Origin: Cenarchaeum sp.
GTDB taxonomy: Archaea; Thermoproteota; Nitrososphaeria; Nitrososphaerales; Nitrosopumilaceae
NCBI GenBank assembly: GCA_007570915.1
Contig: RKSK01000217.1
Location: 1 to 8,599 of the forward strand
Length of the DNA stretch: 8,599 nt
Reading direction: 5' to 3'
In this document: one piece after another, positions 1 through 7,027 of the stretch
Numbering within the stretch: position 1 is the first letter of the stretch
Layout: the number at the start of each line of letters is the position of its first letter
Notes under the pieces: generated by a model
Database searches by the model: none
Told to the model about the DNA's origin: nothing
The model's input: only the letters and a program-made list of their open reading frames with translations
Position numbers and translations under genes: made by a program

Positions 1-82
1 TGCGGAGGAGCCAGCCGACAAAGGGGACCACTATGGCTATGGCCATTCCCGCCATGGTCAGGAGGACCTGCGCGTCGTCCAT
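1..82 (-). CDS. Small membrane protein, N-terminus only (holin-like position)
   Basis: ATG at 82-80 opens a frame that runs off the left edge after 27 codons. It reads MDDAQVLLTMAGMAIAIVVP and then FVGWLLR. A short acidic start is followed by about 20 uninterrupted hydrophobic residues and a Trp/Arg boundary, which is typical of a transmembrane helix with the N-terminus outside. It is the only gene here with an ATG start. It has no visible ribosome-binding site, but a TATA-like element lies about 28 nt upstream, as expected for a leaderless archaeal transcript. A small membrane protein after the fibre gene fits a holin-like position, but 27 residues cannot show this. The frame is also in register with the upstream Ig gene through its TAG, so a C-terminal anchor made by readthrough is the alternative. 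Confidence 0.45.
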   Translation of the reverse strand, partial: MDDAQVLLTMAGMAIAIVVPFVGWLLR

Positions 83-118
83 CGGGTTCGGGGCGGGCAG
101 GCGCGCACTTAAGCGTTT
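83..118 (-). promoter_or_regulatory. Only intergenic gap; possible archaeal TATA-type promoter
   Basis: This 36-nt gap is the only non-coding stretch among the genes. It contains CTTAAG (108-113), an AT-rich island in GC-rich surroundings. Its centre lies about 28 nt before the ATG at 82, which is the spacing expected for a TATA box and a leaderless transcript in archaea. The upstream A-rich stretch AGAAAC could act as a weak BRE. A six-base palindrome can arise by chance, and no terminator-like T-run is seen. Confidence 0.2.
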
Positions 119-3100
119 CTAGCCCTCAAAGGTGCGCGTGCCCCTTAGCGCCGGACTGCCCGGCGCGTCAAAGGTGATTGCCCTGGAGAGCGTGACCCTT
201 AGGCGGCTTGACGTGCGCGGTATGATCACGCTAAGGTACGAGCCGGGTTCATTGCCATCGTCGAATAGGCCGTCTATATCATGCAAACCGTACGCTATCC
301 ACGTGATCGTGCGGCGGCGGGGGGTGAGCGCCTCTATCTGGACAAGCGACCGTATTCTCTGCTTTGTGCGCCTCGTGAGCACTCCGGAAAACGTAATATC
401 TATAATCTGACGGTCAGTATAAAACACCACCTCCGCGTCAAACGTGTACGGGGACGTGCTTGTCACGGTGAACTCTATGGTCTCCGGGCCGCTGTACCGC
501 GCCGTGCCGTCGGACGAGGCGAGCTGGTCGCTTATGCCCAGCTCGTGCGTGCCGGGCCCCGGGTCGCGGTTGAGCGTGACGGTGGCAACGCCGTATTCCC
601 CCGACCTGGACGCCACGACCGAGGTGACCCCAAAGTCCGTTGCAATGTTGTATATGAGGCCCACCAGCGAGCTGCGCTGGAGGTGGCGCGTGAACGTGAT
701 GGTCACCGTGCGGGGGGCGGTGAACGTCACAAAGTTGCCGGGCCGCAGCGTGAGCGGCTCCGTCTCCGGCGAGTTCAGCGTGACAATGTGGTCGTCGGCC
801 AGGGGCCTGATGCCCGACACGGAGGACTGCACGCCGTCGAGCACGTTGAACGTGTACGCCGTTCCCGCCCTGATGTTGGCCATCGTCACCGTGGCGACGG
901 CGCCGCTCACCGAGACGCCCGTAACCGACGGCGTGGGCACGTCCGTCCTTCTCGTGGACACGGCAAACCTTGACCTCGGCGTGGACGTGGATATGGCGTG
1001 CGAGAACGTGACTATGGCGCGCGTGCCGTCCAGCTCGACCGACAGGACAGTGAGCGGCTGAAAGCCGGCCGTGAACTCGCCGGCCGTGTCGTCGCCGGTC
1101 AGGCTCTGCATTCGCGTGGACGTCACCGACCTGAGGACGCGTATGGCGTAGCGCGCGCCGGCGACGAGCGCATCGCGAAACGTCAGCGTGACGGTCCTCC
1201 CGCTCACGGCGGCCGCGGTCACCACGGGGGTGGTGCCCGACGCCGTGCCGCCCGACGCGGTCTGCGGAAAGTAGTTCGCGACGACCTCGCCGGTGGAGGG
1301 GTCCACGCGGTCGGTGAACGAGATCACCACAGAGCCAAGGCCGGCCCCGACGTTCACGCCGCCCTCGCCCTGCGCGTCGTCTATCATAAACGCCGGCGTC
1401 ACCGACCCCGGCACGATTGATGTGAAAAATGTCCTTCCCCCCCGCAGGCCGCCGCCCTCCTGGCCGCGCAGGCTCCTTGACCATATGATGTCCCACCGGG
1501 TTCCGGGCACGGTGTCCACCGACGGCGTGATGTGTATCGAGTTGCCGGACCGCCGCACGGACGTGACCCCGGTCCCGTCGGGCTCGGGTATCGGGACGCG
1601 CGGCGAGCCGAGGTTCCCCGAATGCGGTATCACCATAAAGCCCTCCCGCGTGACGGGGCCCGGCTGCGCGGACCACGTGATCACAAACTCGCCGTCGATA
1701 TACCTTACACTCTGGAGGTTTAGCAGGGGGCCGATGGCAAAGCTGTGCATGCGCTCGCCGGCCGGCAGCGCGATGTTGTCCGTGGACACGACCATCGCGC
1801 TTATCACCAGCGTGTACGAGTTGTTTGACCTCCCGGGCGTGACGGCGTCTATGGGAATGTGCACCTCGACGTCGTTCACCACGGCGGGCGTCCCCAGCGT
1901 GAGGCCGTCCGCCGACCAGTTTGCCGCCCTCTCGGCCTCACTCTCGAGCGGTTCGGAGCTGAACACCACGATAATGGCGGATTGGGAGGGACTGTCCACG
2001 CCGCCGGCGGGGGCGGCCCTGACGGACACGACGGCAAACGTGGGCCTCTCGCCCGTGCTAAAGTGCACGCTCGTGTGCTCCAGCCCCGGGGTAACGGGCA
2101 GATCCGCCCCGCCGGCGGACAACAGCACGCGTCGTATGCGCAGCTCGTACTCTGTCTGGTACTCGAGCCTCTGGGGGAACGTGAGGACCACGAGTTCCGA
2201 CCCGTTGGCCGTCACCTGCGGGGTGCCGGCCGACGGGCTTATGGAAAACTTTGAGGGACTCCCCGGATTGCGCGCGGACAAGGACGAGACCGGCTCGCTA
2301 AACTCCACCTCCACCTCCCGGCGGTTGAGCCTAGGAAACACGCGCACCACGCGAAAGCCCTGCGGCGGCAGGCTGTCGTCGGCCGTGGAGAACGTCTGGT
2401 ATATCTGCCCGCCCATGGGGATTGGCGGGTCGCCGCCCATGAGCGGCACCGAGTTGTCCGCGTAGTGGTTGTTGATCGTGATAGAGTACGTCGTGTCCTC
2501 GGCGAGCGCCGCGGTGAGCTGCAGGGTGACCGTGCTCGCCGAGGCGGTGGCCACCGTCCCCCACGCATAGTCCACCCATGACCCCCCCTCCAGCCTGTGC
2601 ATGACAAACCTCTGCCCCGGGTCCGTGACCGAGGTCGGGACAACCGCCTCGCTGAACTCGAGCGTGACAAAGCGCCGGCTGTCGCTCGCGTACGCGCGCA
2701 AAAACCTAAACCCCGCTATCGAGAACGTCGCCGTGCGCGTGCCGGAGAGCGTGGTGGACCCGTCGGACGCGAGGAGTCCCGGGGAGACCGTCAGCGTGTA
2801 CTCGACGCCCGGCGTGACACGCCTGGAGAGCACGATCACGACGGCGTTTCCCTGCGCCGAGACGCCCCCTATGCCGATGTTGCGGCTTATGGAGAACCGG
2901 TCGGTGGCCTCGGCGGACAGGCCGTCCACGTTGCGCGAAAACCGCGCCGTGACGACCATGCCGTCGGGCGACGCCTCGGCGCCGGTGAGCGTGAAGGCGC
3001 GCGTGTCGGCCGTGCCACCGCCGGCCCCGGGAACCGGGGACGCCACCCTCTGCGACAGTATGGAGGTGGAGAGCGGGGCGCCGCCCCCGCCGCCGGCGGG

Positions 3101-3226
3101 CGCGTCATAGTGGACGGCGGAGTCGTGCGACGAGGCGGAGTCGGCCCTGTCGTCGGCCTCCGCCAGCCTCCTGCGCAGGGCCTCGGCGCGCGCGGCCTCG
3201 GACGGCGGCTCGTCGTGGATTCCCAA
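119..3226 (-). CDS. Tail-fibre-like protein with about nine tandem Ig-like domains
   Basis: This 1035-residue protein is read from a TTG at 3226 that directly follows the previous TAG in the same frame; no convincing ribosome-binding site precedes it. Residues 1-28 are a charged helix (EAARAEALRRRLAEADDRAD), and 29-76 are a Gly/Ser/Pro/Ala linker. About nine beta-sandwich repeats of roughly 95-110 residues follow, starting near 77, 172, 291, 397, 502, 612, 724, 823 and 926. Each has a VT(L/V)xFSxxV strand, a YTL/YxIxV strand near its end and a closing TFS/FST-like strand, as in the bacterial/archaeal Ig-like Big_5 (SwmB-type) class. No Cys is present and only two Lys (K326, K955), against many Arg. 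There is no signal peptide and no membrane segment within it, so Sec-exported adhesin is unlikely. Following a hub-like gene, a virion fibre or decoration arm that contacts a surface is the best reading. It ends TFEG-TAG. The Ig repeat call is strong; the fibre role is inferred. Confidence 0.8.
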   Translation of the reverse strand: MGIHDEPPSEAARAEALRRRLAEADDRADSASSHDSAVHYDAPAGGGGGAPLSTSILSQRVASPVPGAGGGTADTRAFTLTGAEASPDGMVVTARFSRNVDGLSAEATDRFSISRNIGIGGVSAQGNAVVIVLSRRVTPGVEYTLTVSPGLLASDGSTTLSGTRTATFSIAGFRFLRAYASDSRRFVTLEFSEAVVPTSVTDPGQRFVMHRLEGGSWVDYAWGTVATASASTVTLQLTAALAEDTTYSITINNHYADNSVPLMGGDPPIPMGGQIYQTFSTADDSLPPQGFRVVRVFPRLNRREVEVEFSEPVSSLSARNPGSPSKFSISPSAGTPQVTANGSELVVLTFPQRLEYQTEYELRIRRVLLSAGGADLPVTPGLEHTSVHFSTGERPTFAVVSVRAAPAGGVDSPSQSAIIVVFSSEPLESEAERAANWSADGLTLGTPAVVNDVEVHIPIDAVTPGRSNNSYTLVISAMVVSTDNIALPAGERMHSFAIGPLLNLQSVRYIDGEFVITWSAQPGPVTREGFMVIPHSGNLGSPRVPIPEPDGTGVTSVRRSGNSIHITPSVDTVPGTRWDIIWSRSLRGQEGGGLRGGRTFFTSIVPGSVTPAFMIDDAQGEGGVNVGAGLGSVVISFTDRVDPSTGEVVANYFPQTASGGTASGTTPVVTAAAVSGRTVTLTFRDALVAGARYAIRVLRSVTSTRMQSLTGDDTAGEFTAGFQPLTVLSVELDGTRAIVTFSHAISTSTPRSRFAVSTRRTDVPTPSVTGVSVSGAVATVTMANIRAGTAYTFNVLDGVQSSVSGIRPLADDHIVTLNSPETEPLTLRPGNFVTFTAPRTVTITFTRHLQRSSLVGLIYNIATDFGVTSVVASRSGEYGVATVTLNRDPGPGTHELGISDQLASSDGTARYSGPETIEFTVTSTSPYTFDAEVVFYTDRQIIDITFSGVLTRRTKQRIRSLVQIEALTPRRRTITWIAYGLHDIDGLFDDGNEPGSYLSVIIPRTSSRLRVTLSRAITFDAPGSPALRGTRTFEG

Positions 3227-3229
3227 CTA
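3227..3229 (-). other. Single in-frame TAG between hub and Ig-fibre ORFs
   Basis: The amber codon is the only non-sense triplet between the hub frame (1083 codons) and the Ig frame (1035 codons); both use the same reading frame. The next codon is TTG. A G6 run (3237-3242) and GGGG (3232-3235) lie just upstream, but no SD-like GGTGA or GGAGG. It is either a real stop with an abutting TTG start, or a leaky or recoded amber site yielding a hub-fibre fusion. Confidence 0.55.
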
Positions 3230-6200
3230 CGCCCCGCCCCCCATGCGGTTGATGCGCCTCACGAGGCCGAGCTCCGTGAACCACCCGTGCCCGTCGGCCT
3301 GGTACGAGTGAGACACGCGCGTCACGGCAAGCTTGAGCGTGCCCGCGTTGTCGGCGCCCGTCCCCGCGTCGGACTCCGACACTATGCGCGGGTCCTTGAG
3401 CATGACGGACTGCTCGGCGAGCACGTCCGCGCGCCCCTCAACCCTCACCGTAAAGTTGTCCTGCCGCCACGCCTGCAAGTGCGCGCGCGCCTCGGCGGCC
3501 TGCCGGAGCTGGACGGTGTTTGATATGGGAAGCTCCGTGACCGGCGCCATGATGTTGCGGCCCGCGGCCCCCGTGTTCTCTGACGGCCTGCGCGTGGCGA
3601 CGGCGATTGGCGACTTGACAAAGCAAAAGTTGTCTATGGTACCCGCATGCACCACCTCCCCGGTGATTGCCGCAAACGACTCCAGTATGTTGTGGAAGGG
3701 GTTGAACCACGGGACAAACCTCCCGTGCTCGTCATAGTTTGTGAGCAGGTGTATCCCGATGTGCTTTATCTGGCGCCGGTTGAGCGACTCCACGGGCCGC
3801 AGCTCGGGGCGCAGGGCGTTGAGCAGCCAGAACCTCACGTTGATCGGCGCGCGGGCCGTGTACGCCTTGAAGTTCTGGAAGGACAGGACGACGTCCTGCC
3901 GCACGCCGAGGTGCCTGACCTCAAAGTCCTGTATCCATATGTTGGACTCGCTGTCCATGATGAAGCACCTGAACGGGAGGTTGCCCTGCGGGGCGCGAAA
4001 CGGGCCGAGCGTCTTGTCGAACAGTATGTCAAAGCGTATCCCCGTGAGCTTGCCGAGGTCCTCGGCGTCGGGCGCGCCCCAGCCCATGTTGCCCGACGGG
4101 GTCATGTTGCGGTTGTTGAGGTCGAGGTAGTGCGGCGTGAACGGCCCCCCGCCGCGCATGGGGAGCGGGGCCTCGAACAGCGTGTACCACCACCCGAGGT
4201 TGCCGTAGCCCTGCGGCGAGTCGAGTATGCCCCTCTGGGCGTCGCCCATGCGCTTCCACACGGCCTGCGGGGAGAGGTCCTCCCCCTCGGCAAACGGGCT
4301 GGCCGACAGCGCCCCCAGAATGCCGTTCACGACGTCGCCCGCCTGCGGGGCGATCAGCGCCGCGACGTTCCTGGCAAACTCGGTGATGGCCGCCCCCGCG
4401 AGGGAGACCCCGAGGATCGTCAAGTTTCCCAGCGCGCCGAGGATCGCGCTCGCGACGCCGCCGAATATGGAGGCCACCCTGTACTCGACGTACACGGCGC
4501 GCGCGAACTGGGACGGCGCGCCGTCGGGGATGCGCACGAGCGGCTCGACGAGCGCGACGCGCGACGGGTAGTGGAAGCAGTGGTTTGGGACGAGCCCGTC
4601 CGAGGAGACGTCCACCCACGAGCGCGCGCCCGGCCACTCGCGGCGCAGCGGGCCGTACCCCTGCGGGACGGTCGGCCCCTCCCACGTGCCCGCGTCGTAC
4701 TCGCCCACGAGCTCCCAGCGCCCCGTGTCGCCCGTGTCGCGCGGCGGGGGCAGCAGCCCGGAGCTCGAGCCCGCCGGCGGGGGCGCGTCCGTGCGGCGCC
4801 ACACGTACTCGGTGCCGGACGTGACGTCGGCGTTGGCCGCCGCGTCGTCGGCGCCGGCGACGTGGCGCACGAGGTAGCCCGGGGCGTAGTCGTCATGCCT
4901 GTGCCACGACCCGCCGTCGTCGGCCGCCGGCCGCGTGCCGGCCCACTCGTACACCTTTCCCTCGCGGAGCACGTTCACCTGGTACACGTCGCCGCCGGGG
5001 GAGGCGGGAAACCTGCGGGACACCGACCACGACCCGCCGACCATCTGGACCAGCGCGTTGGCGTCGGCCGTGGCCGAGAGCCCGCTTGGGCTGCCGTTGG
5101 ACATGGACGCCGGCGCGGGGCCGTCTATGAGGACGCGCGTCCCGTTGGCCGCGTCGTGCGCGATGCGCGTGCCCGCCGGCAGGCGGTAGTGCGCCCAGTC
5201 GGCCCACGCCTCCGTGTCCCTTATCACGAGGTTGCTGTCGGGGTATGACACCGAGTTGCGCCCCATGTTGAAGGACTGGGACGCGTCGGCCGTGCCGTGG
5301 GCCCACATGCCGCCGGCCTCGCGCGCGTTGTAGGCCCAGTTGTCCGTGGCCACGCGGTCGTTGCCCTCCCGCAGGTAGCCCCACTCCGTCAGCGGCTGCC
5401 ACTGCGTGGTCTGCGAGCCCGAGGACGGCGGCGCGTTGGCCGCCGACGAGGTGTGGGCCGCGCGGCACCTCCACCTGCGCTCGGCGTGGTGCCGGCCCGC
5501 AGGCGCGGCGCGGTGGCGCACGAGCTGGCCCGCGGCGTAGGACACGCCGGCGGCCCACGGCTCGGCGCGCGCAAACGCCTCGGTCCTCCCCTCATAGTGG
5601 GCGACGGACATGGGCAGCGTCCCCGAGCCGGGCAGGCCGCGCACTATCGCCGTCGTCGCCGAGGCCGGAAGCCTCTGCCGCAGGTCGGCCGACACGCCTA
5701 TCGTGCCCGCCTCTATCACGGGGACGGACGAGCCCCTGGCCCCCTGGACCACGAGGTTCAGGTCTATGCCGGGGTACGGCGGGTCCCCATAGTCGGTGTA
5801 AAAGGCCGAGACGAGCTCGCCGGTGCCGCCGGTCTGTATGGGCTGGCGGAGGCGGTCAATGAGCAGGTTGATCGCCGTGAAGCAGTCCGTTCCGGCGTAG
5901 AGGTTTATCGGCCCGCCGGTGGTGCGGTCCAGGTCCACGCCGTCGCCGATGTTGGCGTCCTGGAGGCGCAGCTCCGGCTGCGACGTCCCGCGCTGCGCGT
6001 TGTAGTGGGAGACAAGGTCGTCGAGGACCTCGCGGTAGGTCATAAACCACCAGTGGCCGGGGACAAGCACGTCCTTGAGGCTCCGCTCGAGGCAGGCCAT
6101 CTCGACGGTGTTGAACAGCCCGAGCGACGTGAACTGCGGCTTGAGGGCGCGCGCCTCGAGGTACCTCTCGTACGCGGACGCGCCGCGCCCGGCGCGCATC

Positions 6201-6478
6201 TTTAGCAGCGTGAACTGGTCTATCACGTAGCCGCGCGCGTGCTCGTACGCGGTGCCGGACCCCGCGCCCCTCCCCGGCCTGCCGCGCGTGACGTGCCACC
6301 CGTGCGCGGCGTCCAGGAACACGGTGGCCGAGGAGACCTCGCCGAGCGAGCCGACGTTGGTGAACGACGGGACCTCGGCGACGGAGTCCGTCATGTCGCG
6401 CGGGTTTGCCCTGTCCGCGTCGTACACGTCCAGCCTGAACGCGCGCGCGGCCTCTATCTCCCTCCTCGCCGCGCTCAA
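3227..6478 (-). CDS. Tail/baseplate hub-like protein with chitin-binding-type modules
   Basis: This 1083-residue protein starts with TTG at 6478, with GGGGGTG 5 nt upstream. Residues 1-300 are an uncharacterised mixed domain (GHWWFMTYREVLDDLV near 141-156; NLYAGTDCFTAINLLIDRL near 192-210). Residues 308-363 match the CBM5/12 chitin-binding pattern: W-x3-SYAAGQLVRH, then WRCRAAHTS, then a Pro-rich stretch and W-Q-P-L. Residues about 508-591 look like a second, more diverged copy (YAPGYLVRH, YVWRRTDAPP, GRWELV). Residues 668-711 are a Gly/Ala-rich hydrophobic stretch. Residues 775-935 hold a beta-rich region. The end (1008-1076) has the layout of phage hub proteins of the Mu gp44/XkdQ/gpD type: VRVEGRADVLAEQ, a loop, LKLAVTRVSHSY, then GWFTELGLVR. 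The role inferred is a central tail-tip or baseplate hub that also binds glycan. The six Cys residues are scattered. It ends MGGGA-TAG, directly followed in frame by the next ORF. Hub identity is moderate and the first CBM-like module is fairly clear. A cell-surface protein is less likely because there is no signal peptide. Confidence 0.65.
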   Translation of the reverse strand: MSAARREIEAARAFRLDVYDADRANPRDMTDSVAEVPSFTNVGSLGEVSSATVFLDAAHGWHVTRGRPGRGAGSGTAYEHARGYVIDQFTLLKMRAGRGASAYERYLEARALKPQFTSLGLFNTVEMACLERSLKDVLVPGHWWFMTYREVLDDLVSHYNAQRGTSQPELRLQDANIGDGVDLDRTTGGPINLYAGTDCFTAINLLIDRLRQPIQTGGTGELVSAFYTDYGDPPYPGIDLNLVVQGARGSSVPVIEAGTIGVSADLRQRLPASATTAIVRGLPGSGTLPMSVAHYEGRTEAFARAEPWAAGVSYAAGQLVRHRAAPAGRHHAERRWRCRAAHTSSAANAPPSSGSQTTQWQPLTEWGYLREGNDRVATDNWAYNAREAGGMWAHGTADASQSFNMGRNSVSYPDSNLVIRDTEAWADWAHYRLPAGTRIAHDAANGTRVLIDGPAPASMSNGSPSGLSATADANALVQMVGGSWSVSRRFPASPGGDVYQVNVLREGKVYEWAGTRPAADDGGSWHRHDDYAPGYLVRHVAGADDAAANADVTSGTEYVWRRTDAPPPAGSSSGLLPPPRDTGDTGRWELVGEYDAGTWEGPTVPQGYGPLRREWPGARSWVDVSSDGLVPNHCFHYPSRVALVEPLVRIPDGAPSQFARAVYVEYRVASIFGGVASAILGALGNLTILGVSLAGAAITEFARNVAALIAPQAGDVVNGILGALSASPFAEGEDLSPQAVWKRMGDAQRGILDSPQGYGNLGWWYTLFEAPLPMRGGGPFTPHYLDLNNRNMTPSGNMGWGAPDAEDLGKLTGIRFDILFDKTLGPFRAPQGNLPFRCFIMDSESNIWIQDFEVRHLGVRQDVVLSFQNFKAYTARAPINVRFWLLNALRPELRPVESLNRRQIKHIGIHLLTNYDEHGRFVPWFNPFHNILESFAAITGEVVHAGTIDNFCFVKSPIAVATRRPSENTGAAGRNIMAPVTELPISNTVQLRQAAEARAHLQAWRQDNFTVRVEGRADVLAEQSVMLKDPRIVSESDAGTGADNAGTLKLAVTRVSHSYQADGHGWFTELGLVRRINRMGGGA

Positions 6479-7026
6479 GTGGACACCCCCAGGCCGTTAT
6501 GGCTCTCAAACTCGCCGGCCCACTCGAGGTCCACCTTGACGAGCGTCTTGGTGGGCTGGTTTGGCATCCCGCTCACGTTCACCATTATGAGCTTGTACCC
6601 CGTGGACCGCGTGGGGTGGTGCGTGAGAATCTCGTCGGGCCAGAACCAGAGGCCCACGTTCCCGCGGTCGTACACGCCGGGGACAAACTGCGGGAGGACC
6701 GCCCACTTGCGCAGGGTGTCCACGGGGGAGGCCGCGCGGGAGCTAGGCGCCGTCCCCATGTCCATCCTGTGCGCGACAAAGTCCAGCGACACCTGGAGCG
6801 AGTTCACGCCCGAGTCGGGCTTGTTGGACGCCTCGGCCTGCGGGGCAGGCACGGACGGCCTGTGCCTCTCAAGCGACATTGACCAGTCCACGATTCCCAC
6901 GCCCATGCCGGAAAACTCCACCTTCTCGTCGGCCCTCGTGAGCGAGGAGAGCGACGCGCGGGCCGCCGTGAGGCGGTACAGGACGGCGTGCGCGCCGGCC
7001 GGCACGGAGTACGCCTCGGACGACAC
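6475..7026 (-). CDS. Small probable tail/baseplate structural protein (183 aa)
   Basis: I place the start at GTG 7026, 1 nt after the TGA of the preceding gene, with a GGGGGT motif 6 nt upstream. An ATG at 7074 would add 16 residues but overlap the upstream gene by 47 nt, so it is less likely. The protein has 183 residues, no Cys, no signal peptide and mixed alpha/beta character. Residues 40-50 (GMGVGIVDWSM) and 76-90 look like strands. Residues 103-170 contain a short Leu/Trp/Pro segment followed by GNVGLWFWPDE, then alternating strands GYKLIMVNV and TLVKVDLEW. That arrangement, lying directly before a hub-like gene, resembles the small adaptor proteins that precede the hub in tailed phages: the XkdP/gp53-like proteins of myophages or the distal tail protein of siphophages. 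This is inference from position and fold pattern, not a recognised motif. The TGA overlaps the next gene's TTG start by 4 nt (TTGA). Confidence 0.75.
   Translation of the reverse strand: MSSEAYSVPAGAHAVLYRLTAARASLSSLTRADEKVEFSGMGVGIVDWSMSLERHRPSVPAPQAEASNKPDSGVNSLQVSLDFVAHRMDMGTAPSSRAASPVDTLRKWAVLPQFVPGVYDRGNVGLWFWPDEILTHHPTRSTGYKLIMVNVSGMPNQPTKTLVKVDLEWAGEFESHNGLGVST
6484..6490 (-). promoter_or_regulatory. Ribosome-binding-like GGGGGTG before TTG start
   Basis: GGGGGTG ends 5 nt before the TTG at 6478, within the end of the 183-residue gene. It resembles the motif before the GTG at 7026, which suggests a shared GGGGGT-type signal in this operon and supports the TTGA overlap start. Confidence 0.45.
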
Positions 7027-7027
7027 T

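Noticed and set aside
438..1676. Minus-strand alternative frame of 412 codons inside the Ig gene
   Set aside because: It is His/Arg/Gly-rich, lies out of frame within the Ig repeats and has no start context; it is a composition shadow.
1293..2465. Plus-strand open frame of 390 codons opposite the Ig gene
   Set aside because: Its product is Ser/Thr/Pro low complexity with no fold signal, while the minus strand carries clear repeated Ig-like domains over the same bases.
3647..5248. Long plus-strand open frame (533 codons) opposite the hub gene
   Set aside because: It is rich in Arg, Gly, Pro, Val and His with no domain pattern, and it overlaps entirely the better-supported minus-strand hub frame. 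Long antisense frames are expected in GC-rich coding DNA.
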